A stretch of 64,000 nucleotides of DNA from Ethanoligenens harbinense YUAN-3 (lineage in GTDB: Bacteria > Bacillota > Clostridia > Oscillospirales > Ethanoligenentaceae). The position numbers and the translations under genes are program-made. Of the stretch, positions 51,411-59,382 are shown one piece after another. The stretch lies in contig NC_014828.1 of assembly GCF_000178115.2 (NCBI RefSeq), positions 1,705,310-1,769,309 of the forward strand, read 5' to 3'. How positions within the stretch are numbered: position 1 is the first letter of the stretch; the number at the start of each line of letters is the position of its first letter. The notes beneath the pieces are model-generated. The model was given only the letters and a program-made list of their open reading frames with translations. It was not told the origin of the DNA and did no database searches.

Positions 51411-52148
51411 TCAGGAGCCGCCGAAGCGGCGCTTGCGTGTGTTGAAATCGGCGATGGCCTGTTCCAGAACGTCCGGTGTGAAATCCGGCCAGAGCACATC
51501 GGAAAACCAGTATTCCGCATAGGCCGACTGCCACAGCAGAAAATTGGAGATGCGCTTTTCCGCACCGGGCATGATGACCAGGTCGGGATCGGGCTGCCCG
51601 GCCGTTTCGAGATGCGATGCCAGTACGTTCGCATCCACCGCTTCGGGCGCGAGCGTGCCCGCCCGCACGTCCTCCGCAATGGCGCGCGCGGCGGCCACCA
51701 GTTCGGGGCGCCCCCCGTAATTGATCGCGATGTTCAGCCGCAGGCCGGTGCGATTTTCGGAAACTTCCTCGGTTTCCGCCATCAGCGCCTGCAATTCCGC
51801 ATCCAACCGGGTGCGATCGCCGATGAAGCGGGTGCGGATGTTCTCATCTCGGAAAATGGTAAGCACATCCCGCAGATTTTTGCGCAGCAGGCTCATCAGC
51901 CCGGACACTTCATCCTCCGAGCGTTTCCAGTTTTCGCTGGAAAATGCATAAACCGTGAGGTACTGCACACCAATCTTGTTGCAATACCGCGCGATGGTCT
52001 TGAACGCCTCGGAACCGGCCACATGCCCGGCCTGTCTCGGCACATGGTGCTGTTTGGCCCAGCGGCGGTTGCCGTCCATCTTGATGGCGATGTGCACCGG
52101 CAAAATCCGTTCGGACGGCGCTTCCGTTTTTTTGCGAAACCCAAACAT
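51411..52148 (-). CDS. uppS: Undecaprenyl diphosphate synthase
   Basis: Cis-prenyltransferase of 245 residues that makes the C55 lipid carrier for peptidoglycan and teichoic acid. Motifs: HIAIKMDGNRRWAKQHHVPRQAGH with the catalytic Asp, YLTVYAFSSENWKRSEDEVSGLM, LNIAINYGGRPELVAA, and PDPDLVIMPGAEKRISNFLLWQSAYAEYWFSDVLWPDF. One oddity is MPGAEKRISN, where most family members have RTxGExRxSN; the Arg and Thr are replaced by Met-Pro. AGGGC precedes the ATG. Confidence 0.96.
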   Translation of the reverse strand: MFGFRKKTEAPSERILPVHIAIKMDGNRRWAKQHHVPRQAGHVAGSEAFKTIARYCNKIGVQYLTVYAFSSENWKRSEDEVSGLMSLLRKNLRDVLTIFRDENIRTRFIGDRTRLDAELQALMAETEEVSENRTGLRLNIAINYGGRPELVAAARAIAEDVRAGTLAPEAVDANVLASHLETAGQPDPDLVIMPGAEKRISNFLLWQSAYAEYWFSDVLWPDFTPDVLEQAIADFNTRKRRFGGS

Positions 52149-52175
52149 GCCAAAGCCCTCCGCACGGCGCTGCCG

Positions 52176-52727
52176 TTATATTTCCATGATTTCTTTTTCT
52201 TTTTTGGCGGCGATACCGTCGATCTCCTTGCAGAAGCGGTCGGTGGCGTCCTGCACCTTCTTCTCCGCGTCCTTGAGGTCGTCTTCGGTCAGCTCACCGC
52301 CTTTTTTCTGCTCCTTGAGCGACTCGATCGCATCCCGACGAATGGAGCGGATGGCCACTTTGGCATCCTCGCCGTATTTGCGCACCGTTTTCACCAGTTC
52401 TTTGCGCCGCTCCTCGGTGAGGGGCGGGAAAGCGATGCGGATGATTTTGCCGTCGTTCTGCGGGTTGACACCGAGATCGGAAGCATAGATCGCTTTCTCG
52501 ATTGCCCGGAGCTGTGTGATATCCCACGGCTGGATGGTCAGGTTGCGCGCCTCGGTGACCGAAACGGCTGCGATCTGGTTGATGGGCGTGGGGGTGCCAT
52601 AATAGTCCACCCGCACCTTATCCAAAATGGCCGGGTTGGCACGGCCGGCACGGATGGTGCCGTATTCGCTTTCCAGCGCCGCCACCGTTTTGGTCATTTT
52701 CACCTGATAATCCTGTTTGCCTGCCAT
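52176..52727 (-). CDS. frr: Ribosome recycling factor
   Basis: Factor of 183 residues that, with EF-G, splits the post-termination ribosome. RAGRANPAILDKVRVDYYGTPTPINQIAAVSVTEARNLTIQPWD and IRIAFPPLTEERRKELVKTVRKYGEDAKVAIRSIRRDA are nearly canonical. AAAGGG precedes the ATG. It follows pyrH by 108 bases. Confidence 0.98.
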   Translation of the reverse strand: MAGKQDYQVKMTKTVAALESEYGTIRAGRANPAILDKVRVDYYGTPTPINQIAAVSVTEARNLTIQPWDITQLRAIEKAIYASDLGVNPQNDGKIIRIAFPPLTEERRKELVKTVRKYGEDAKVAIRSIRRDAIESLKEQKKGGELTEDDLKDAEKKVQDATDRFCKEIDGIAAKKEKEIMEI

Positions 52728-52835
52728 ATCAAACCCTTTTCCCCGCTGCCGCCGCGGTCTATCACATGTCCGCTTCCCTGCGGCCGGATTGGGAAGCGGC
52801 TCTTTTTTGTCATCCGATGTGCCGACAGAGCGCTT

Positions 52836-53552
52836 TCAAAGTGTGTTCTGCACGATGGTGCCGATGCTTTCACCCAGCACGGCCCGTACAATGTTGCGCG
52901 GGTCTTCCAGGCTGAAAACCATGATGGGCACTTCATTGTCCATGCAGAGGGAGGTGGCGGTGCTGTCCATGATGCCCAGCCCGCGGTTGAGCACGTCGAT
53001 ATAGGCAATATGGTCGAACCGCTTGGCATCCGGATGCTTGGTGGGGTCGCTGTCATATACGCCGTCCACCATGGTGGCTTTCAGGATGATGTCCGCGTCG
53101 ATCTCCACCGCGCGGAGGGCCGCCGCCGTGTCCGTCGAGAAGAACGGGTTGCCCGTGCCGCAGCCGAACACCACCACGCGCCCTTTTTCCAAATGGCGCA
53201 CGGCGCGGTTGCGGATATAGGGCTCGGCGATCTGCCGCATCTCGATGGCCGTCTGCACACGCACCGGCACGTCCAACTGCTCAAGTGCGTCGGCAATGGC
53301 CAGCGAGTTGATGACGGTGGCCAGCATACCCATATGGTCGGCACGCGTCCGGTCCATCTTTTCGTTGCTGCGCCCGCGCCAGAAGTTGCCGCCGCCGACC
53401 ACCACCGCGATCTCGGTGCCGAGATCCGCCGCCTCTTTCACGCTGCGGCAGATCTCGGTGACGACGTCATAATCCAGGCCGAAATGCTTCGGCCCCGCCA
53501 AAGCCTCTCCGCTCAATTTCAGAAGAATACGCCTGTATCGGGGCTGCTCCAT
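52836..53552 (-). CDS. pyrH: UMP kinase
   Basis: Amino-acid-kinase-fold enzyme of 238 residues that phosphorylates UMP to UDP. Marks: [73 protein letters not shown] and [20 protein letters not shown] lies seven bases before the ATG. It is first gene after a 319-base gap with its own promoter. Confidence 0.98.
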   Translation of the reverse strand: MEQPRYRRILLKLSGEALAGPKHFGLDYDVVTEICRSVKEAADLGTEIAVVVGGGNFWRGRSNEKMDRTRADHMGMLATVINSLAIADALEQLDVPVRVQTAIEMRQIAEPYIRNRAVRHLEKGRVVVFGCGTGNPFFSTDTAAALRAVEIDADIILKATMVDGVYDSDPTKHPDAKRFDHIAYIDVLNRGLGIMDSTATSLCMDNEVPIMVFSLEDPRNIVRAVLGESIGTIVQNTL

Positions 53553-53871
53553 ATTAAACCTCCACGCTTTCTGCCGATATGGCCCGCGGCGGCCCGCGCC
53601 GCACCCGTGGACTATCGGCGGATGGCACGGGCGCCCCTAAGCGGCACCCGCCCCATAGCAAATCTTATTCTACCCGAAATGGAATGGGCTGTAAACCCCT
53701 ATTTTGTGAACAACACGCCCGGCACCCGCGAGAATGCACACGCGCGCAGCAAAAAGAGGCTGCTTTCACAGGAAGCCGGCCCCGCGTCCTTCGCGGACCG
53801 ATCATCGGCCGCACCGGGAACACGGGCGGGACAGTTCCATTGGAAACACCCTCTTGTTTGCAAAACGTATC
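53553..53871. other. pyrH upstream region
   Basis: No gene is visible. It contains the minus-strand pyrH promoter at 53667-53695 and a GC-rich part next to the tsf stop. Confidence 0.6.
53667..53695 (-). promoter_or_regulatory. Promoter of pyrH-frr-uppS-cdsA
   Basis: On the minus strand: TTTACA (53690-53695), 17-base spacer, TAGAAT (53667-53672), about 115 bases before the pyrH ATG. Confidence 0.7.
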
Positions 53872-54780
53872 TTATTTCACCATGCCGGCGACTTCCGCCG
53901 CCAGATCGTCGTGCCGTTTCTCCAAGCCCTCGCCTTTTTCAAAGCGCACGAACTGCGTGATTTTGATGCCGCCGCCCAGTTTCTTGGCGGTCTCTTCGGT
54001 ATATTTCGACACCGTCAGATCGGCGTCCTTGACGAACTCCTGATCGACCAGGCAGATTTCTTTAAAGAACTTGCGGATGCGGCCGTTGACCATTTTCTCC
54101 GCGATGTTCTGCGGTTTGCCCTCGTTCATGGCCTGCACGGTGAGCACTTTCTTCTCTTCCTCGACCACGTCGGCCGGCACGGCCTGCTCGTTGAGGTAAC
54201 GCGGGTTCATCGCCGCGATCTGCATGGCGATGTCTTTGCCGTATTCCCCAAAGCCGTCTTTGCCCGCCACGTCGGTGTCGAACTGCACCAGCACGCCGAT
54301 GCGCCCGCCGCCGTGGATATAGGTGATGAGGTCGCCTTCCAAACGGACGAAGCGGCGGATCTTAATGTTCTCGCCGATGGTGAGCACTTTTTCATGCAGC
54401 ACTTCGGCCACGGTCAGATCGGAGCCTTCCGCTTTCAGTGCCAGCAGGGTATCCAGATCGGCCGGGTTTTGCTTGAGGATGGTGTCGGCCACCTGCCGCA
54501 CAAATTCCTGGAACGAATCGTTCTTGGCCACAAAGTCGGTCTCGGCATTCACTTCCAGCACCAGGCCCGCGTGAAGGGACGGATCGACCTCGGCAAAAAC
54601 CACGCCTTCCGCCGCGATGCGGTCGGACTTTTTGGCGGCCGCGGCCAGGCCTTTTTCACGCAGGTATTCCACGGCTTTGTCGAAATCGCCGTCGGACTCC
54701 GTCAGCGCCTTCTTGCAGTCCATCATGCCGGCGCCGGTCTGCTCCCGCAGCGCCTTCACGTCTTTTGCTGTAAATGCCAT
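53872..54780 (-). CDS. tsf: Translation elongation factor Ts
   Basis: Nucleotide exchange factor for EF-Tu, 302 residues. The N-terminal UBA-like part FTAKDVKALREQTGAGMMDCKKALTESDGDFDKAVEYLREKGL and the contact motif VLEVNAETDFVAKNDSFQEFV are canonical. AGGGAGGAATT precedes the ATG. It follows rpsB by 224 bases that can fold into a GC-rich structure. Confidence 0.98.
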   Translation of the reverse strand: MAFTAKDVKALREQTGAGMMDCKKALTESDGDFDKAVEYLREKGLAAAAKKSDRIAAEGVVFAEVDPSLHAGLVLEVNAETDFVAKNDSFQEFVRQVADTILKQNPADLDTLLALKAEGSDLTVAEVLHEKVLTIGENIKIRRFVRLEGDLITYIHGGGRIGVLVQFDTDVAGKDGFGEYGKDIAMQIAAMNPRYLNEQAVPADVVEEEKKVLTVQAMNEGKPQNIAEKMVNGRIRKFFKEICLVDQEFVKDADLTVSKYTEETAKKLGGGIKITQFVRFEKGEGLEKRHDDLAAEVAGMVK

Positions 54781-54842
54781 TTATAATTCCTCCCTGTATG
54801 TGTGTCGTCAAACCATTGAAAACGACGGATGTATCCTCATAA

Positions 54843-54885
54843 GAAAAGGGCGCCCCGCCCACGGCCCGAACCCGATGGCGCCCCG
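54843..54885 (-). promoter_or_regulatory. Hairpin with short T-tract between rpsB and tsf
   Basis: On the minus strand GGGCGCC and GGCGCCC pair around a GC-rich loop, followed by TTTTCTT. It may be a partial terminator that lowers tsf expression relative to rpsB. Confidence 0.45.
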
Positions 54886-55004
54886 CATACGGGGGAATCT
54901 CCCTATATGCGGAAGCGGCGTCGGGCCGTCCATGTGTCGGAGGCAGCCCCATCCACATTGCCTGTTTGCGGGGGCGGATGCCCCATTTCCCTGGAAATGC
55001 GCCT

Positions 55005-55745
55005 TTATTGCGCGGCGGCGGTTTCCCCGGCCGCTTCGCCGGCGGCCTGTGCGTTCTGTTCGCCCTGCTTGCCTTCCAGCAGCGCGTTGGCCATCACGGA
55101 AGAGATCAGGCGCACAGCGCGGATGGCGTCGTCGTTGCCGGGGATGACATAGTCGATCTCATCCGGATCGCAGTTGGTATCCACGATAGCGACGATGGGA
55201 ATGCCCAGCTTGCGCGCTTCGGAAACGGCGATGCGCTCTTTGCGCGGATCGACGATGAACAGCGCCGCCGGCAGTTTTTTCATATCTTTAATGCCGCCGA
55301 GGTATTTCTCCAGCTTCTCGATCTCCAGCTTGAGTTTGACCACTTCCTTTTTCGGAAGCAGTTCAAACGTGCCGTCCTCTTCCATCTTGCGCAGCTGGGC
55401 AAGACGGTCGATGCGGCGGCGAATGGTGCGGAAGTTGGTGAGCATACCGCCCAGCCAGCGCGCGTTGACGAAATACGCGCCCGCGCGCTCGGCTTCCTCG
55501 CGGATGGAGTCCTGCGCCTGCTTCTTGGTGCCTACGAACAGGATGGTGTTACCGCCCTCGGAGAGCTTGCGCACGAAGTTGTAAGCTTCTTCGAGCTTGC
55601 GCACGGTCTTCTGCAGATCGATGATGTAGATGCCGTTGCGCTCGGTGAAGATATACGGGGTCATTTTCGGGTTCCAGCGCCGTGTCTGGTGGCCGAAATG
55701 CACGCCCGCTTCCAAAAGCTGTTTCATAGTAACGACAGATGCCAT
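55005..55745 (-). CDS. rpsB: 30S ribosomal protein S2
   Basis: Ribosomal protein of 246 residues. [76 protein letters not shown] and [21 protein letters not shown] are near-invariant. The ATG chosen has GGAGG ten bases upstream. The Ala/Glu-rich tail is longer than usual. A terminator hairpin stands in the leader (55821-55850). Confidence 0.98.
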   Translation of the reverse strand: MASVVTMKQLLEAGVHFGHQTRRWNPKMTPYIFTERNGIYIIDLQKTVRKLEEAYNFVRKLSEGGNTILFVGTKKQAQDSIREEAERAGAYFVNARWLGGMLTNFRTIRRRIDRLAQLRKMEEDGTFELLPKKEVVKLKLEIEKLEKYLGGIKDMKKLPAALFIVDPRKERIAVSEARKLGIPIVAIVDTNCDPDEIDYVIPGNDDAIRAVRLISSVMANALLEGKQGEQNAQAAGEAAGETAAAQ

Positions 55746-55820
55746 AATCAAAAAACCTCCTGGTTTTACCGCCGCACCGCGTGAAATTTCGCCCGGGGAA
55801 ACCCTTCCTGCGCATTGCAG

Positions 55821-55850
55821 AAAAAAGGCACCGTCCCGAACGCACGGTGC
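55821..55850 (-). terminator. Terminator hairpin in the rpsB leader
   Basis: On the minus strand: GCACCGT, 9-base loop, ACGGTGC, C, TTTTTT. It lies downstream of the rpsB promoter and 76 bases before the rpsB start, so it can act as an attenuator. It also lies after the stop of the upstream gene and could end that transcript. Confidence 0.8.
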
Positions 55851-55868
55851 GTGTGTTTTAGCAGAAGT

Positions 55869-55897
55869 ATTGTACCACATTCCGGCAATCTTTGCAA
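55869..55897 (-). promoter_or_regulatory. rpsB promoter
   Basis: On the minus strand: TTGCAA (55892-55897), 17-base spacer, TACAAT (55869-55874). Confidence 0.75.
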
Positions 55898-55901
55898 GCT
55901 C

Positions 55902-56198
55902 TCAGTGAAGAAAACTGAAAATGCCTTTTTTTCTGCACGGCCGCGCGGGGCCGCAGCAGGGCTCGCAGTCCACCAGGATGGTATCCTCCCCGATCTTGTC
56001 GATATTTTCCCACGGGATGAGCAGATCCTCATCCCGCCCGAAAAGGCCGAAAAAACGCGGCCGGCCGAAAATGATAAGCGCTTTGACACACCCGTCGCAA
56101 ATGCTGATCTGCACGTCGCAGACATTACCGAGCCGGCTGCCGTCCCGCAGGTTGATGACATCTTTGCAGGAGAGTTCCTCGATCGTGGTCAAATCCAC
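55902..56198 (-). CDS. YlmC/YmxH-family PRC-barrel sporulation protein
   Basis: Small PRC-barrel protein of about 98 residues. IEELSCKDVINLRDGSRLGNVCDVQISICDGCVKALIIFG and EDLLIPWENIDKIGEDTILVD follow the YlmC/YmxH pattern, and the gene sits downstream of sigG as is common in spore formers. The GTG start used here has GGAGG eight bases upstream; a GTG five codons earlier is the alternative. The C-terminus is Cys-rich (CEPCCGPARPC), which is unusual and might bind metal. Confidence 0.88.
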   Translation of the reverse strand: MDLTTIEELSCKDVINLRDGSRLGNVCDVQISICDGCVKALIIFGRPRFFGLFGRDEDLLIPWENIDKIGEDTILVDCEPCCGPARPCRKKGIFSFLH

Positions 56199-56278
56199 AC
56201 TGCACACCTCCACAAGGGCCGGCGCGGCGCCGGCGTTCCTGCTTCCACTTTATGCGGCAAGGACAGTGCGGATACCCG

Positions 56279-57049
56279 TCACATCTGGCTTTTGATCTTG
56301 GAGAGCGCCCCTTTTTCCAGCCGGGAGACCTGCGCCTGCGAGATACCGATCTCGGAAGCGACCTCCATCTGGGTGTGCCCTTCGAAAAAGCGCAGGTAGA
56401 GAATGCGTTTTTCCCGCTCGCTGAGGGCGCCCACAGCCTCCTTGAGCGTGATCTCGTCCAGCCAGTCGCTGTCTACCGTTTTGTCTCCGATCTGGTCCAT
56501 CACATAGATGGTGTCCCCGCCGTCGGAGTATACCGGCTCGTAGAGCGACACCGGTTCCACCACCGATTCCAAGGCCATCACGATCTCCTCTTTGGGCATA
56601 TCCATCTCTTTGGCCATCTCCTCAATGGTCGGCTCCCGCTGATTTGCGTTCATCAGCCGCTCTTTGCACTGCATGGCCTTATAGGCGATGTCCCGCAGCG
56701 AACGGCTGACACGGATGGGGTTATTGTCGCGCAGATAGCGGCGGATCTCGCCGATGATCATAGGAACGGCATAGGTGGAAAAGCGTACATTCTGAGAAAT
56801 ATCGAAGTTGTCTATGGATTTCATCAGCCCGATGCACCCCACCTGGAACAGATCGTCCAGATTCTCCCCACGGTTGGTGAAGCGCTGGATGACGCTGAGC
56901 ACCAGCCGGAGGTTGCCACTGATGAGTTCTTCCCTGGCGGCAAGGTCGCCCTGTTTCACGCGCTTGAGCAGCGCCGTTTTTTGTGATTCCGTCAACACTT
57001 TCAATTTGGAAGTGTTCACGCCGCAGATTTCCACTTTGTTGAACTGCAT
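56279..57049 (-). CDS. sigG: Sporulation sigma factor SigG
   Basis: Late forespore sigma factor of 256 residues. FNKVEICGVNTSKLKVL is the classical SigG N-terminus; region 2 has GDLAAREELISGNLRLVLSVIQRF and LDDLFQVGCIGLMKSIDNFDISQNVRFSTYAVPMIIGEIRRYLRD; region 4 has LSEREKRILYLRFFEGHTQMEVASEIGISQAQVSRLEKGAL. GGGAGGG precedes the ATG. It lies downstream of spoIIGA-sigE, the usual order. Confidence 0.97.
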   Translation of the reverse strand: MQFNKVEICGVNTSKLKVLTESQKTALLKRVKQGDLAAREELISGNLRLVLSVIQRFTNRGENLDDLFQVGCIGLMKSIDNFDISQNVRFSTYAVPMIIGEIRRYLRDNNPIRVSRSLRDIAYKAMQCKERLMNANQREPTIEEMAKEMDMPKEEIVMALESVVEPVSLYEPVYSDGGDTIYVMDQIGDKTVDSDWLDEITLKEAVGALSEREKRILYLRFFEGHTQMEVASEIGISQAQVSRLEKGALSKIKSQM

Positions 57050-57431
57050 ACACGACCCTCCCGAAAACTGGAAATAAAATTCCATTTCCAGTATTGCCGT
57101 GCGGAACGGTTCGTATACGCATGCGCTGCGCGCCCACCCATTTTTTATGAGCGGTAAATTTTTCATGCGGGCTATGCCCGCCCCCGCTCACCGCCGCCGC
57201 ACTGGAAATCAAAAAGCATGGAAAAGATTTACCTGGTTTTCAAGCTGGATGCCTGCCATTCGACTTGCAGACCTTTGCTACGGCCGTTTCCGCGCTGAAA
57301 TCTTGCAGTTCTGTCATGCAGAACTGCGGTATACGGCAGAAAATCTCCGTGCTATACTGAGCGCAAGACAGGCGGCCGGGCGCAAAACAGCCGCCCGGCC
57401 AATGCCGGACGGCTGTTTTGTTTCGGTTGGT
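57050..57431. other. sigE-sigG intergenic region
   Basis: No gene is visible. It holds the sigE terminator (57384-57419), a perfect 9-bp inverted repeat GCAGTTCTG / CAGAACTGC (57305-57327), and, on the minus strand, GTATA and CAATAC elements about 50-70 bases before sigG that could be a forespore-type promoter. Confidence 0.55.
57384..57419 (-). terminator. sigE terminator
   Basis: A long stem (AAAACAGCCGCCCGGC with GCCGGACGGCTGTTTT, one mismatch, loop of about three bases) lies 13 bases after the sigE stop. Confidence 0.85.
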
Positions 57432-58169
57432 TTACCCCACGCGCTCGATCTCCTTCTTCAGCCGCTGGATGATACGTTTTTCCAGCCGGGAGATATACGA
57501 CTGCGAGATGCCCAGCGAATCCGCCACCTCTTTCTGGGTGCGCCCCGGGCCGCCGCGCAGACCAAAGCGCATCTCCATAATGACGCGCTCGCGTTTGGAC
57601 AGGTGGCTGATGGCGGCGGCCAGCAGACTCTTATCCACATCCTTTTCGATGTTGTGGTGTACCACGTCGCTGTCGGTGCCCAGCACATCGGAAAGCAACA
57701 GCTCGTTGCCGTCCCAGTCCACATGCAGCGGTTCGTCTATGGAGACCTCGTTTTTCTGGTTCTGCGTTTTGCGCAGGAACATCAGAATCTCGTTCTCAAT
57801 ACAGCGAGAGGCATAGGTGGCCAGCTTGATGCCGCGGGACGGGCAGAACGTGTTCACCGCCTTGATGAGGCCGATCGTGCCGATGGAAACGAGATCCTCC
57901 ACGCCCACGCCGGTGTTTTCAAACTTTTTGGCGATATAGACCACCAGCCGGAGGTTGTGCTCGATGAGCCGGTTTTTGGCATCCTTCTCCCCCGCTTCCA
58001 GCCCGCGCAGACAGGCGGCCTCGTCCTCCGCCCCAAGAGGAGCCGGGAGCGTATCCGGCCCGTTGATATAATAGATGCGGTTTTCGTCTAAAAGCAGCTT
58101 ATGTATCACGGCCATGCATGCGCGCATGGCCCGCCGGTACAGTTCGCGCATCGCCGGCAAAAGAATCAT
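57432..58169 (-). CDS. sigE: Sporulation sigma factor SigE, pro-form
   Basis: Early mother-cell sigma factor of about 245 residues. A pro-sequence of about 30 residues ([20 protein letters not shown]) precedes [17 protein letters not shown], the cleavage region used by SpoIIGA. Region 2 ([41 protein letters not shown]) and region 4 ([15 protein letters not shown]-, [21 protein letters not shown]) are canonical. The start is uncertain: GGGAG abuts this ATG, while a TTG at 58160 lies nine bases after it. Either way the gene overlaps spoIIGA by 50-70 bases. Confidence 0.95.
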   Translation of the reverse strand: MILLPAMRELYRRAMRACMAVIHKLLLDENRIYYINGPDTLPAPLGAEDEAACLRGLEAGEKDAKNRLIEHNLRLVVYIAKKFENTGVGVEDLVSIGTIGLIKAVNTFCPSRGIKLATYASRCIENEILMFLRKTQNQKNEVSIDEPLHVDWDGNELLLSDVLGTDSDVVHHNIEKDVDKSLLAAAISHLSKRERVIMEMRFGLRGGPGRTQKEVADSLGISQSYISRLEKRIIQRLKKEIERVG

Positions 58170-59058
58170 CTCCCGATAATGTGTTGATCAGCATGGGGGT
58201 GAGCAAGGCCCGATACCGCCCGTCGCTGCTCAGGCGGCCCCCGCAAACGGCTATGAATACATCCTTGGTTTTCACCGTCCGGTTTTTCATCTGTACCGCC
58301 AGTTCATCCGGCCGGAAGGCGGGCAGCAGGCCACCCTTCCCGTTCAACCCGCCATATGGCACCATGCGCAGCCGGTTCTCCCAGCCGCTCCCCTCCAGCC
58401 GAGGCAGTTCCCCGGCCGCCCCCTTTTGAAACACGGGCCGCAGCGCACGCGGCAGCAGCGGCTGCACCGCTCCATATTCGACCACCATCACCGGCATGCC
58501 CGAGAGCGGATCGCGCAGGCTGTTGCCGGTGTCCAGCATGGCGGAAAGCGAAACCGTTTTGCCGTCCACCGAGAGCGCCAGGCTGTAAAAGCGGGACTCG
58601 TGCCGGCGCACCAGCCTGGAAAACAGTGTGATGGCCACATAGCAGGCGCCCGCCGCCAGGATGAGCGTGACCGGCGAGATATCGAAATATACCACGCCGT
58701 TGCGCATGAGCATGCCCGGCGGTGTGCAGAAAAAATAAAGTGCGAAAATCAACCCGCCGAACGCAAAACTGACCAGATAAAAAAGCCCCAGCATCTGCAA
58801 AAAGGATTTGACGGTGGAAAAGCGGTAGGCCGCCAGCACGATACCCACGGAAAGCAGGGCTTTCAGGCCGGCCGTATAGAGGATACCCATTTCCGGCAAA
58901 AAGATGAACAGCGCGTACAGCGCGCCCACCCCCGCCCCCAGAAGCAGCCGCAGCCTTTTATCCTGCCGGTGGAGCATACGGGACACGGTAAGCAGAATAA
59001 AATAGTCCAGGATGAGATTGACGGCGAACAGAACGTCTATATAGACCACTCGTACCAT
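58099..59058 (-). CDS. spoIIGA: Sporulation sigma-E factor-processing peptidase SpoIIGA
   Basis: Membrane aspartic protease of 319 residues that activates pro-SigE after a signal from the forespore. Five hydrophobic helices fill the N-terminal half ([21 protein letters not shown] and on). The catalytic Asp is in [24 protein letters not shown]. The protein ends with a 25-residue tail past the usual LLTPML, produced by reading into the sigE start region. GAGG lies seven bases before this ATG. Confidence 0.95.
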   Translation of the reverse strand: MVRVVYIDVLFAVNLILDYFILLTVSRMLHRQDKRLRLLLGAGVGALYALFIFLPEMGILYTAGLKALLSVGIVLAAYRFSTVKSFLQMLGLFYLVSFAFGGLIFALYFFCTPPGMLMRNGVVYFDISPVTLILAAGACYVAITLFSRLVRRHESRFYSLALSVDGKTVSLSAMLDTGNSLRDPLSGMPVMVVEYGAVQPLLPRALRPVFQKGAAGELPRLEGSGWENRLRMVPYGGLNGKGGLLPAFRPDELAVQMKNRTVKTKDVFIAVCGGRLSSDGRYRALLTPMLINTLSGDDSFAGDARTVPAGHARMHGRDT

Positions 59059-59108
59059 TGCATCGCCTCGGCAAACCAATTTCCCGCGGCCCCAAACGGG
59101 TTGCTTTT

Positions 59109-59141
59109 ATTATAAGCGCGGCGGCGTACAAGGATTGTCAC
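59109..59141 (-). promoter_or_regulatory. spoIIGA-sigE promoter with long spacer
   Basis: On the minus strand: GTGACA (59136-59141), 21-base spacer, TATAAT (59109-59114). The unusually long spacer resembles the Spo0A-activated spoIIG promoter of Bacillus. I see no clear Spo0A box. Confidence 0.5.
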
Positions 59142-59257
59142 ATTTTGGACGTTCCCGCATATGTTCCGTTTGCCGGTTCCGTTCTCCCGGTTCCGCGCCC
59201 GGAGCCAGGCGCCGCACCGGGATCTTCCTTCGTGTTCCATGCTCTTTCGTCCGACAC

Positions 59258-59285
59258 TGGACAAAGCAGGCACAAATAGTATAAT
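59258..59285 (+). promoter_or_regulatory. Promoter of the symporter gene
   Basis: TGGACA (59258-59263), 16-base spacer, TATAAT (59280-59285). Confidence 0.65.
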
Positions 59286-59382
59286 GTATAGGAATTCACA
59301 CACAAATCCAACTATATTCAATCACATTTCATCACATCCTTGTTACTACAACTACAAAACAGCGAATCGGAGGAAATTCTAC

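Larger units (their letters stand above)
59059..59382. other. Divergent region between spoIIGA and the symporter gene
   Basis: No gene is visible. It holds the two divergent promoters listed separately and a leader of about 90 bases ahead of the symporter gene. Confidence 0.6.

Noticed and set aside
50946-53960. A 1004-codon plus-strand frame opposite cdsA to pyrH.
   Set aside because: It crosses several conserved genes and their spacers and shows no protein features.
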